In this document: positions 36,203 through 57,000 of the stretch, in pieces
Layout: each line of letters starts with the position of its first letter
Numbering within the stretch: the first letter of the stretch is position 1
Assembly: GCA_951804985.1 (NCBI GenBank)
Contig: OX638133.1
Span: 32,885,963 to 32,949,962 of the forward strand
Direction of reading: 5' to 3'
DNA from: Dryomyza anilis
Lineage: Eukaryota; Arthropoda; Insecta; Diptera; Dryomyzidae
Length of the DNA stretch: 64,000 bases
The notes under the pieces: generated by a model
What the model was told of the DNA's origin: nothing
Seen by the model: the letters and a program-made list of their open reading frames with translations, nothing else
Database searches by the model: none
Made by a program: the position numbers and the translations under genes

Positions 36203-37059
36203 TACACACAAAAAAATAATTGCTTGGCGTGCAGTTGTTTCAACGAATATGCATTTGCATCTACCAAATTTAGTCAGTTTCAACTGAAATTCATTTGTGG
36301 TAAACAATAGTATGAAGCGTAACCAACTATTAGTTGAAGCAACTGCAACATTGATTGGGGAAACAAACTTTTTATCCATTTTCAATTTTTTTTGTTTCCA
36401 TTGCCACGGCAACTAAATTCAAAATGAGACTTAACCAATATTTAGTTGACTTAACAGATAATTATATAACATTAAGTTGTAGCAACCAATATTTATTTGA
36501 TTCAACTGCGAAATCAGTTGTCTTGAATAAAAGCGATGTCAAAGCAGGAACACCAGTCGCGCAAGCTTTACATTTTTCACTCGTTTTGTTTTGTGCTGCG
36601 GACAGCGCGTGCCACGTCTTAAACAAAATTTGGAATTGTTTTAAGGCTTGTTCGTTTTTACTGTTCGTTTTTTTCATGCTCAAATATACTTTCTCCAACA
36701 AGAGACATACTGTTCTAAAGAGTTCTTGCTATTTCGTTTCTATATGTTGTATTTCTACATGCAGCCCTAGCGCTTCAACGTGTTGCAAACACGAAGCCAA
36801 CAGCACAACGAATCGTCGGCAATGTTCGATCTCGGGTACGCTGTTGTGACGCTGACTTCGTGTTTGAAAACGTTGGAGCGCTAGGGCTAGGCAATTTGCC
36901 GATTCCTGATAATTAAATTGGCTACCACAACTAAACAAATTGGTTGTGTGAACTGATAACCGGTGTTGCAACAACTGAATCAGTCGAATGTTGACAGAAC
37001 CAAATAAATCGGTTGGCAAAAAAAGACGGTTGTCCCAACTGATTCGTTCTTTGGGTGTA
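36203..37059. mobile_element. Non-autonomous DNA element with central hairpin
   Basis: Left TACACACAAAAAAATAATTG and right TTCTTTGGGTGTA are imperfect inverted ends bounded by TA. Many CAACTGA/CAACCAA-type motifs occur in both arms. A strong internal hairpin lies at about 36763-36892: GCCCTAGCGCTTCAACGTGT on the left, and GTTGGAGCGCTAGGGC on the right, with AACACGAAG and CTTCGTGTT inside. There is no transposase. Element limits are moderately certain. Confidence 0.55.
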
Positions 37060-37764
37060 TGCTTGAAAATCAAATGAATGTCTTGCTCAGAACAACAAAG
37101 CACCAAGTACTGTCAAAACAAAACTGCAGAGAAGAGGTCTATGATGATGTGCAATAAAAATTCAAATACTGAAATGAACTGCTTATGACACCGAGTACTT
37201 AGTGCATTTTGAATTTTTTTTATCATTCTCTTTAAGAAATGTTCATTAATATTGAAAAACAAAAAAAATTCAAAAGGTATAAGTAAATCATATAATATTT
37301 TATATTAAGTTTTTTATTTATCGAATTTTTTTCATTATTTAATTTTTTTTCTTTATTTAATATACATTTTTTTTTTGGTGGATATATTTCTTTTCGACCA
37401 AAGCGTTGTTTTTGTCGTAAATTTTTTTTATCATTTTTTTTTTAAATAATGTTTGTTGTATTATTTATTAACACATAAATACCGAAAACAACATTACTGC
37501 CGTCGTTGTTGTTTTTAATGTTCGTCTTTTCACTCGCTGCACCCACTGTATTCGTTGCATGTTCAGCGACAGTTCTGTCTTTTCGTTTTGTTTTCCAAAA
37601 CATTGAATGACAGTACTTGACACCAATGAAACAAATACTGCAGTGAAGTGAAGTCGCTCAGAGAGACTTCACCATAATACTGTCGACTGTCATTTGCGAA
37701 ATGAATTCAAAACTGTAGAGTGCATATTTTCAGAGGAAACTTCAAACCAGGTTGTGCAGATCTT

Positions 37765-37811
<47 letters not shown>
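37765..37811. repeat. (TA)n microsatellite
   Basis: Uninterrupted TA run of about 45 bp. Confidence 0.95.
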
Positions 37812-37813
<2 letters not shown>

Positions 37814-37938
37814 ACGTATGAAATACAATTTATAATTAATAAAGAATGTAATAAAAATAAATAATTCATTAAAGTATTCAGTAAAATGATCCTTAAAAAC
37901 TCCACTATTTGTTTTTGATTTTAATTATTCCATTTTGT

Positions 37939-38297
37939 AGCGTGGAATAATAGCGTTTAGTAGCGTCGGTAGCTCGTCTGGTTAGTGCGTTGGACTACGA
38001 GCGAAAAGTCGCTGGTGCGTTCGACTACGAGCCGAAAGGTCCGCTGTTCGATCCCCATCGACTGCCAACATCTTTTTCATAGAAAACATTTTTCTATGCG
38101 ACGCTACCTCTCGGCAGTAAATAGCAAACCTACTAGAGTAAAACATTGCCTATGAAAAGCTCTCACCCGCCCGCCGTTCGGATTCGGCAATAAACTGTAG
38201 GTCCCACCAATTTTAGTTTAAATATTAACAGGCACAGCTCAAATGGTGAGAGACCTCGGCCGAAGTTCTTATAGAACTGTAGCGCCAAACTATTATT
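37939..38297 (+). mobile_element. tRNA-derived SINE, copy 2, with duplicated head
   Basis: It has the same body and (ATT)n end as the other copies and is flanked by the 15-bp duplication ATTATTCCATTTTGT (37924-37938 and 38298-38312). The head is odd: a GTAGCGTGG-like start at 37938 precedes a second start GTAGCGTCGGTAGCTC near 37960. Inside the tRNA-like part the stretch GTGCGTTGGACTACGAGCG (37986-38004) is repeated as GTGCGTTCGACTACGAGCC (38015-38033). The B-box has decayed to TGTTCGATCC. Confidence 0.9.
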
Positions 38298-39052
38298 ATT
38301 ATTCCATTTTGTTGTAATATTAATTTCGATCGAAACTGATCTATAGTTTCCACAATATAGTATGCCTAATTACCATTTTGGAAACTACAAAATCACATAT
38401 TTCGCCACCATTATCAAAACAAAAAATTTCATTATAATATTTAATTCGATTATTTATTTTATTAGGCAAGTCATTTATAATAAATTTAAGAAATACGGTC
38501 GATTAGTGCTCAAGTAAAATGCTTATATGTTTGTTTTAAATATATGTAGAATTGTTTATTAATTATATTTTATTTATTACAAATGTCATACAATACAAAA
38601 TAATATACATAATAACTGTGTATAAAAGTAATAAAAGTATGTGTACTCATCATCAGCAGTTGAATCATCATTTAACAAATTATTAATATTATAATATTTA
38701 ACGTATATTATTTTATTATTATTATTATTAAAATAATTAATATTTTTAATATATAAAAGTTAGTAGTAAATGTTGTAGCAAAAACTAGCGCAATTGGTTG
38801 TAATAATTTAATTAGAATTAAAAATAATTAAAATTTGTTTTATAATATGGAAATTTTGTGATTAACAGCTAGAGTATTTACAGTTTTTTTTTGTTGTGGT
38901 TCAATTTAAATATTAATATTAAATATTAGCCAAACATGGGCGTTAATTGGATTGAATTGCATTTTAATAATATTAATTAATTCGATTTTATGTTAATTTA
39001 TTTTTTAATTTTGTCATATATAATTTTAAAGTTAAATTTTATAAATTTAATT

Positions 39053-39058
39053 TTTATT
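39053..39058 (-). terminator. Hil: Candidate Hil poly(A) signal (AATAAA on the minus strand)
   Basis: The first AATAAA in transcript direction after the stop, about 230 bp downstream, in very AT-rich sequence where such hexamers arise by chance. Confidence 0.35.
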
Positions 39059-39288
39059 TCTTTTCACTTAAATATAATTTTTAATAATATTAGTTTGAAT
39101 TGTAAAAGCACCAATTTTATATAAAAAAAAAACAATTTATATATGTATCAAATTTGTCAGTTTTATGTAAAAATTAAAACAGTTTTTTGTTGCTTTAAAA
39201 TTAAATTAACATTTACTTTTTTGTGGTGTTTTTGTTTTTTGTTTTTTTGTATTATTCGCGTTTTTCACGACGCCTTTTCTCATTGTTC

Positions 39289-48717
<9,429 letters not shown>

Positions 48718-50179
48718 CTACATAGCAAGAAATAAAGAGATATAGAGAGGGAAAGTGAGAAATGGAGATTGAGGAAATCTTGTATTAAATATTATGGTAG
48801 CTGTTGTGGTTATGCTACGTTGACTCCGGGGCTAATTGCAGAGTGCATTGGACTGGGCCAACCGTTTTGTTGCAGTTGCGCTATCGAAAATCTTGTTAAT
48901 TAACTAGATCTCTAACTGCATTTAATCACGTGTTGGCCAACGCATGCATCTGTGTGCCACCGTCGCGCATGCGTAAAATCGGCTGCAACCGGCGGCGGCG
49001 GCATCTATTGCAACAAATTGTTGCCAAATTACGGCGATTGCAAGCGATTTTATGATGGCAACAATTCAGGCAACGCTAAATATTGTTGCCGGTCAGGTAG
49101 GTAATTATTGGTTACCCAACAACATGTTGTTACCATTGTTTATTAAGTGGTTTTCTTGTCAATCTAGACAGGCAAATAGTGAATGTTACATTTTGTATGA
49201 GCAAATTGCCAATGAAGGTCTACTATTAAATGGGGACACCAAATCATAAGGGTCGTCTATTGTTTTAAATTTTGGAAAACAAAGAATTTTTAAAGGGAAA
49301 AGTTAATTATTATAAAATTGCGTATTTTGGAGGACAACTATTAGATTATACTACATCAGAATTACATATCGGATCCACTGAGGTTCTCTCATTTACTAAA
49401 ATTCCGGATGTCATAGCTCGTATTATATTTAATACCGTTATTGAAATAAGTACCATTTCAACATATCTCTTAGCCTGTATTTAATGTTATTTCATAATAT
49501 GTATATGTTCATTTATTTCATATCTAATGTAGTTAGCATTTCTCTAATTATTTTAAAAACTAACAACACAAATTGGAGAAAGCTTTTATACAGACATTTT
49601 TGATTTTTATAATATTCTAAATTTTGTTTTTTCTAGACGTCTAAATGTATATTTCAAGAATATTCGGTAAAAACAAAGATTTATTTCATTAATATGATGA
49701 ATTTTTCACTAAATTTCACCATTATAACGATTTTGTTTTATTCTGTGCCGAATTACTAGGATGGGTCTTATGTCCCTGAAAATTAACACAGTTGGTGTTG
49801 TGACCTCAAATCAAACAATATGCTTGTCAAGAAGTATTTGTCAAAGTAACGCACCCAAATTTTCAGATAGATCTGTGAATTTCTTGTGCTTACTGAACAC
49901 AAGCACAAGCAAAACCAAACAAAAGCCCAAGTAACAATTCCTACCAGTATCCAGCCAGTTTTCCTAGTCACTTGTCGAGTAACTCGCAAGTAGAGATGTC
50001 CAAAATACATCGATGTTTTATAAACACTCGATATATTGCTTCAATACATTGTTTGAAACGTTTTATGAGTTTTATGAGTTTGACAAGTATTACAAGGACT
50101 CTTCGCCATCGATTGGAACAATCGACCACTGGTTTAATCAATTTCGGTGCGGTCGTACCAGCACAAGCCATTTGTTTTG

Positions 50180-51170
50180 GTAGTCCAATTGTGTTCACTA
50201 CACCAGAAATGGTATAGTATTGGACTATACAAAAGCTATCCTCAAATCCGGTCACGGTATCGATCAAAGGAGTGTTTGGCGATGTTCAATAACAACATGA
50301 ACAAGTTTTTTCGCAGATTTGTAAACGTGAACGACACCAGGGCACGTATGACGATTATCGTCTAACGATATCGTTTAGACGATAGTCTTACTTAAACAAA
50401 AACAATAGCGTTTTATGACTATCGTTTCAACGACGATCGTTTTTAAGTTACGTGATGAGAGCCCAGAATTCATCACAACATACCAGAGTCTAAGGAACAG
50501 TGAAAACAATGGACTTCACCAGGCGAATAGAAGCCGAAGGTGGGTCTGTCGGACAACATGGTTATGGCGACAGTTTTTTTGGTATGCGCGCGATGTAATT
50601 CACATCGATTACCTTGAAAAGGATAAAGGGATAACCAGCACATATTATGCGGAGTTGTTGGGTTAATTCGACACCGATTTGAAGCAAAAATTGCCGCATT
50701 TGGTGGATAATTCCGCAGTCGCAAAGCAAAATTGCATCCTCATCCAGCATATCATCAGATTTAGAATCCTGCGACTATTACCTGTTACAAAACTTCAAAA
50801 AATGGCTCGGCGGGAAGAAATTTGGGTCGTATTAACAGGTTTTCGATTAAACACACGAATTGCGACTATTTTTCCAAACATGAAGAAAGTGCTCGGCGGT
50901 AAGAGATTTGGGTAAAATTAAGAGGTTGTGGTTGTGGAAAATTTGGAAAACCATTGGACGAAGTGTTACTAGCTGTCAGGGACCGCTAAGAACCGGAATC
51001 GAAAACGTTTCGATTTTTGGATGAAAGAAAGATCTATTTTGAAGGCCTCGAGAATTCGTATTATTTGGAGGGCATCATAAATTTGGAAATACATTGGACG
51101 AAGTGTATCGAGAAAAAATGCGACGATGTTTCTTATTTCAATTTTCAGCGTTTTTTGATCCACCCTCGTA
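50180..51170 (+). pseudogene. Decayed mariner-family transposase
   Basis: Fragments in changing frames match mariner transposases in order. KECLAMFNNNMNKFFRRFV (about 50262) comes where the first catalytic Asp would follow, then WYARDVIHIDYLEKDKGITS and TYYAELLG (50575-50665). KQKLPHLVDNSAVAK comes next, then CDYYLLQNFKKWLGGKKFGS (about 50768) holding the third Asp, and C-terminal HWTKC pieces near 50950 and 51085. The motif FPNMKKVLGGKRFG appears again at about 50870-50915 and the HWTKC end is also duplicated, so parts were tandemly repeated. Frameshifts and stops make it inactive. Confidence 0.8.
50352..50388. repeat. Perfect-type short palindrome inside the mariner fossil
   Basis: GACGATTATCGTCTAACGAT meets ATCGTTTAGACGATAGTC around the centre ACGATATCGT; more CGATCGT text continues to 50440. 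It interrupts the mariner reading exactly between the FFRRFV and DVIHIDYL parts. Confidence 0.75.
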
Positions 51171-51375
51171 TATGACTTTAAACAAGGACCGAAAAAAACC
51201 GGAATCGTAATTAAAAAATGGGTGAAGTCGAAATCGGAACCCATATTTTTTTTATTTGGTTGGAACCGGACTCGGAACTTCTTTTTAAATACTTGGAACC
51301 GATATTTTAGAAGGTGTCAAGGACCACTCAGAACCGGAATCGAAACCGAAACAGAACCATTATAAAAAATCTGTG
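50970..51375. repeat. Dispersed AACCGGAATCG motif array
   Basis: GGACCGCTAAGAACCGGAAT (about 50980), AGGACCGAAAAAAACCGGAA (51187) and AGGACCACTCAGAACCGGAA (51320) are repeated with related GGAACCG(G/A) text between. It is interleaved with the mariner tail. Confidence 0.6.
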
Positions 51376-52172
51376 TAACCGGAACCGCTATTTTAAAAAT
51401 CAGATATTCCAAAAGGTTTTAGTACCTGATTTTAAACAACAAATGTTCAATGAACGGCTTATGAAATTTGCCAAAACTATTTACGGAAGCAACAAAAGAC
51501 AACAAACGACCAGCAACCATAAAAATTATGACGCTTAAATGCAACACTTGGCGGCAATTGTTACCACAAGTGGCTTGGACAGCATTGCCAACAATGTAAA
51601 AGAGGCATAGTTGAAGAGGAAGAAAAAAAGCAGTAACAAAAAAAACATGACAACATTGAACACAAACTGGTGGACAAGTGGTTAATGCTGCTGTTGCTAC
51701 TACTGACTACTAGAGGCGCTGCAATTTAATGGCAAACATATCGAGTGTTGTTGCTGCAGCTAGTAACAATAAAACATGGTAAACGGATGAATAGACAGAC
51801 AAACAGACCGACAGACAGACTAGTATGACTTTCTGTGTGACAGACATGCGGATGGATGTTTGTAAAAATGTCGATGACGACAATAGCACAGCCAGCCAGA
51901 CGGACAGTTGGATAGATGGCAGACAGACAGACTATACAGACAGAAATAAATCTTGTGATGTATCGCGGCGACTGGCTGCCGGCGACACACTTGTTATTCC
52001 GGATAATGTTGCTGTTGGTGCTGCTGTTGCCGCATCCAATTTCGAGTGAAAGTTTTAAGCATACAATGAAATTTGTACATTAAGCTTTTCAAGCTCTTTG
52101 GAGGAATTGTCTGAGGTGAGGTGTTTGTTATACACCGTAAGAAATTAATATGTAATATGAAATATTTCTATC

Positions 52173-52374
52173 TACACCCAGAAAAAAATACTATATAAAT
52201 AATAGTTTTTAACTATTAAAAATAGTCAATATAAATTATTATTTTAATCAGAAAATACCATGATATTGCCATTGAGTTTATATGAAAAGATTTATTTTTT
52301 TGTATACTATTAAATCAATAATTGTCCTTTTAATCAATTTTAATGGGATTTGAGGGAATTTTTTTCTGGGTGTA
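52173..52374. mobile_element. MITE family A, copy 5 (well preserved)
   Basis: TACACCCAGAAAAAAATAC and ATTTTTTTCTGGGTGTA form the ends, bounded by TA. The body is as in 3215-3447 with a short deletion after AGTCAATA. Confidence 0.88.
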
Positions 52375-52559
52375 TAATTTTCATACAAAACTATTCATAA
52401 TACCGGGTTTATAAATGATAATAAAAGTTATATAATAAGTTTGAATTCGGTTAAAAGCATTTTTAACCAAGTATTGTAATCCAAACATAAAATGGTTGAT
52501 ATCGATTCTCTTTCTCCTTTAGAATTTGGCCACGGTTTCGGTTTGAAGTTTTATAACGA

Positions 52560-53640
52560 AACGTTTTCGGTATGATCGTTCCAAGTAACGCTTTTGGTTT
52601 CAACATTTTTCTGTTAGTTTTATGCATTTTTAAACCCAGGTATTAGCGATTTATTCCAGATTTTCCAAAACCGATGTTTACAGTTTCGATTTTACAATTT
52701 AAGCGAATAGTAGCAGATATTGTCTTAGAACTGTCAAATGGCACGATAGACCAGAATTTCACATTGTATAAAATTGGAAAATACCAAAAAGAAGCAGATC
52801 AAATACCAACGAAGGGTCGATTACGATGCTTCCCTCTGATAATAAGTCTCCTACTCGCTACTATGCCTGTGCGTTCGGTATACCTGCGACTCTTATAAGA
52901 CTTTGTAGGATGAGCCTAAGCAACACTAGTTTCGCAGTGAGAATTAAGAACAACGTCGTTTAATACCGAACGAGGTGTCAGACAAGGTGACTCCGTATCG
53001 TGCGACTTCTTAAGCGTGATAATGAAGATGATTAAAAGAGCTACCGATCTCTAAAACAATCTACAACATAAATATCAGGCTATTCGCCTCACCATTGGAC
53101 AGAACACACGATTGACACCGAATTCTCCAACTTAGAGAAGGAATCATATCGACTCGGCCTTGCGGAGAAGACGAAGTTCCTGCTTTAAATAAACAAAGAG
53201 TCACGTCGTTTTGGACAGTACGTCACTATTGACACCCACAATATAAATACCGTAAAGAATTTCGTCTATCTAGGAACCAGCATCAACAAAAATAACGTTA
53301 GTCTTGAGATTAGAATTGTCAACTTTAGTAGGCAATTAAGAGGTATAGCACTCTATCGTTGGACAAAAATTTCGCCCTATAAGCCATCCAAAATGCCAGT
53401 TCTCTTCGGCGCAGAGTAATAGACGCTCACCAACACCGATGACCAAGTGTTTGGGAGAAAGATTCTTTGGAAATTATTTGGCACGTTATGTGTTGAAAAT
53501 AAGTACTGAATAAGGATGAAACGACGTGCTGTATAAGCTCTATGTCCACATTGACGAAGTTAGACGTAAAAATACTTCCCTCTGATAATAACGAACACAG
53601 CGAAAACGTGTTCAACTCTCTACCCGGTATTTGTTAACGT
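52560..53640 (+). pseudogene. Second decayed non-LTR retrotransposon, reverse transcriptase
   Basis: GIPATLIRLCRMSLSNTSFA with VRIKNNV (about 52880-52965) is the finger/palm part of a LINE reverse transcriptase. Text compatible with FNTERGVRQGDSV follows (about 52960-52998, frameshifted). Further on, NTVKNFVYLGTSINKNNVSL (about 53250-53310) corresponds to the segment after the active site, and LFGAE plus FGRKILWKLFGTLCVENKY (about 53400-53510) to the thumb and C-terminal part. The YADD region is deleted or unreadable. There are many stops. It differs clearly in wording from the fossil at 33.9 kb, so it is a separate insertion. Confidence 0.75.
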
Positions 53641-53916
53641 AGGAGAGTGCGTTAAAATCTCCGGTGATGCGACCAAATACTCTTTGTTACTTTTTTGATA
53701 CCTAAGAACATACTATCTGCATATCAAGAATACTTGCTCTTATTACTTTCAACATATTTACAGATAGACACTGACAAACAGATGGAGATGAAAGACGGAC
53801 AAAACGTGTTGTTTTTTTAATATTACGAAAAAAACACCAATCAAATTTTTGATACCTAAGACATTACCCTATGTGGAAACGAACCGGCCCTAGACTAGGC
53901 ACGTCACTGGTTCCTC

Positions 53917-54507
53917 GGAGATAGTTAACCGGTTCTAGTTCTGGCTCTTTTATATGAATTGAACCAGCAACTTTGACATGGCGCTGTCCTAGGGAGGGGT
54001 CAATTAAACACCTCCTGCAGATCTTTAGACCTCTCACAGGACCGGTACCTTTAGACCTATCACAGAACTAGTCCTCAAAATCCTATTCTGTAACCGGTAT
54101 CAATGGTATTCAGTAAACAAATATATTTTTATTATTACTTTTATAAATATTTTAAATTACATTTCTTTTATTTTATTTTACTTTATATTATATTTTAGTT
54201 TACCTACTCCTTCATGCACCAATGGTACCGGTCACGTGATAGGTAGTTTTAGAGCAATTGACACCTTTTCCCCGCAGTGTCGGAGATAGTTAACCGGTTC
54301 TAGTTCTGGCTCTTTTATATGAAACGAACCAGCAACTTTAATATGGCGTTGTCCTGGGAGGGGTCAATTAACACCTCCTGCATACCTTTAGACTTATCAC
54401 AGGACAGGTATTCAAAATCGTGTTCTGTGACCGGTACCTTTAGACCTATCACAGAACTAGTCCTCAAAATCCTGTTCTGTGACCGGTACCAATGGTACAT
54501 TCAGTAA
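53917..54507. repeat. Two direct repeats of about 210 bp
   Basis: CGGAGATAGTTAACCGGTTC begins units at about 53917 and 54281. Both continue with TTCTGGCTCTTTTATATGAA, GGGAGGGGTCAATTAA, CACCTCCTGCA and GACC-TATCACAGAACTAGTC and end AATGGTA-ATTCAGTAA. AT-rich DNA with TTTATTTTATTTTAC separates them. The second copy has an extra internal duplication of the GTGACCGGTACC part. Confidence 0.85.
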
Positions 54508-54789
54508 GATTTTTTTTAAAGATTTTTTTTATTTCTTTATTATTTTTACTTTTTAATATATATTAAATTTTATTTTTATTTATTTTACTTTACATATTCA
54601 TTATATTTTACCTTCTCCTGCATGCATTCATATTTCACTAATGTATTCAACCTAGCATTTGTGCATTATAATTACTTGGATGACATACTGTATTTAAATA
54701 AAAACAGTATCGAAAAACAGTCTACGAATTATAGACGGATTCGTTGCAAGGTGTAAATAAGTCTCGTGACTATGGCGCCACCTAGTGCC

Positions 54790-55115
54790 TTTTCGCTTCA
54801 CTAGCGACATGTTTAGCATGGACACGATCCGCAAAGCAGAGTGTTGATCGTAAGAAGGGTTGATAGGTTAAAAGGTGGGGGGGAAATAGAGTAGTGTCGA
54901 TGTATGTTTGTTTTGAACTTGCCAATATCAAAAATGTCGGAAAAAATGGACGCAGTGAGATTGTTCCACAAACGTATCGTGCGACTGAACAACGAATTCT
55001 CTCTATAATGCGTGGTTCTATTGAGAGCCGAGTGGACTACGAAAGGGGTGGACTTGATAGGTAGTTTTAGAACAATTGACACCTTTTTTGCGCATGGTAA
55101 CTTCTGCATTATCAA
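54790..55115 (-). pseudogene. Non-LTR retrotransposon 3' coding end fragment
   Basis: The minus-strand frame 54813-55115 contains NRTTHYRENSLFSRTIRLWN and NLTASIFSDIFDIGKFKTNI. This is the C-terminal pattern (R-T-x-x-Y-R ... S-R-T-x-R-L-W-N-x-L) that ends the reverse-transcriptase ORF of jockey/CR1-type LINEs. The fragment has no upstream polymerase domain. The adjacent text GATAGGTAGTTTTAGA-CAAT also occurs at 54239, so a second small piece of the same element lies there. Confidence 0.65.
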
Positions 55116-56492
55116 GAATAATTGTAATTAGTTACTTTTTTTTTGATAACTAAGTGGATTCTTAAAATCCAGAATGCAATATTTCTAAATTCCTTCTAGA
55201 TTTAAGAATATTTTTTCCTCTTTGATCTTATAAACTGAATAAAACTTATATATAAACGATTTACAGTCTAACATTTTTATTTAATAATAATTTTTTTCAG
55301 TGCATATTTTTTGTAAGCATCATTTTATGTTGCCTACATCATGATCTGTATAACGTAATGAACGGAACATTTGATTGGGCCGGCGCTAAGCTGCATTTGT
55401 TACGGTTCAATGTCATGGCTGTGGGGTTCGCTTCGCCCGAGGGTGGCATCTTGACCAGTTATTCGAAAAATGCAATCATTAACTTAAGATTTCATTAAAT
55501 TGTATAATGCTTTGTGTTGGCAACACCTGCACCACGCAAACACACACTCACAATTGATCTAAACTTGGCTTAAAGCATTAAGTTCAATGCACTTCAATGC
55601 AACTTAACGGTATCATAATTAAAAAAAATTACTTTTTATTTCATGTAATATTTATTATGGTATTATGGTATTACTAATGCTTTATTCAAAAATGTTGTAG
55701 GCGTCTATTTTTATTTTTTTTTTGTGAATTTTTGTGTTGCGGCGCTTGAACTGTACTATTAGCCAACCATATTTGGTGGCAATGTTTTGGTTATGCTGAG
55801 CAAAAAAAAAAAAAACAATAAAGCCAACAACAAAAATACTCACAAGAAAAACAAAAAACCAAAATAACATAAATACATAATACTAATCAATTTGGTGGAG
55901 TTGTCTGTGAACTTGACATTGAAAATTGTTACTTTTTTTTTAAATAAATATTTTACCATATATTTTTCTTATTATTTTTCAACTTTCAATTGCAATAATT
56001 AATTCATATTATTATTGTTTTAAAAACTAATTTAATGCTATTTATGATTTAGAGCCATGAACAGAAAAGTTAGAACGGTTTCAATACCGATTTCAAAACT
56101 GTTTTTACAATTAGAAAAAGTCTTTTTTAGATTTAGGTTGGTAAAAAGAAGAGGTTAGTTGTAACAACAAAAGTCTTTTTCTTGAAATGAAATTTTTACA
56201 TCGGTTTAAATATTACCCAGTCTTCCATGTCTCGGAGACCTTCGATGTCTCGAAGTTTTCTCGAACTAATATCGAAAAGAAAGTTCGTTCTCGTAGCTTT
56301 ACCGCTTATAATTTTTAAAATTTTTCGAATTTATGGACTAGATACAATATTTAAACATTTATCACATCGATATCGCAATATTTTTCGATGTAATATCCGA
56401 CTTTGATTATTTTTTTCTTCGATATTTTTCCAATTTCGAAAAATATATCGTACCGAGAGAACTCCGACAGAACGCATCAACATTTTTTTATC

Positions 56493-57000
56493 GGGAACCG
56501 GACAATTCATCTTAAACAATTCATGAGTATCACAATTCATCGAACACAATTCATCGTATGCACAATTTATTGTATCACAATTCATCGTATGACAATTAAT
56601 CGTATGCACAATGAATCGTATGTACAATTCATCGTATTCACAATTAATCGTATGTAGAATTCATCGTATACACAATTCATCGTATACACAAATCCATCGT
56701 ATGCACAATTCAACGTATCACAATTCATCATATGCATAATTCATCGTATGCACAATTCATCGTATGAATAATTCACCGCTCGATATCTAGCGAAAGGAAA
56801 TTTATTCAGGAGAGTTATTGTGCATACGAATTATGCATACGATGAATTGTACATACGATGAATGGTGAATACGATGAATTATGCATACAATGAATTATGC
56901 ATACGATGAATTCTGATACGATGAATTGTGCATGCGATGAATTGTAGATACGATGAATTTTGTTCGATGAATTGTTTACGATGAATAGTCCGCGAACCCT
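56493..57000. mobile_element. Foldback element built of inverted 16-bp repeats
   Basis: The left half (56500-56780) consists of about 15 units of CACAATTCATCGTATG. The right half (56815-56990) consists of the complementary CATACGATGAATTGTG units. They are separated by a unique spacer of about 35 bp (CGCTCGATATCTAGCGAAAG). The outer ends GGGAACCGGACAATTCATC and GATGAATAGTCCGCGAACCC are imperfect inverted repeats. This structure (tandem repeats in opposite orientation plus inverted ends) resembles Foldback (FB)-type elements. Confidence 0.8.

Larger units (their letters stand above)
33561..39288. other. Convergent intergenic space between bl and Hil
   Basis: Both genes end here. It contains a LINE fossil, an unidentified block, a T-rich tract, a non-autonomous element and a SINE. 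37060-37760 and 38310-39050 are AT-rich with no recognisable feature, apart from ATT/TAA runs. Confidence 0.7.

Noticed and set aside
36077..37106. Overlapping 96-164-codon frames on both strands
   Set aside because: They coincide with the inverted ends and hairpin of a non-autonomous element, with no recognisable domain.
49052..49249. 65-codon + strand frame beginning MMATIQATLNIVAGQ
   Set aside because: No family match, no splice context, and composition fades into noncoding text; not supported as a gene.
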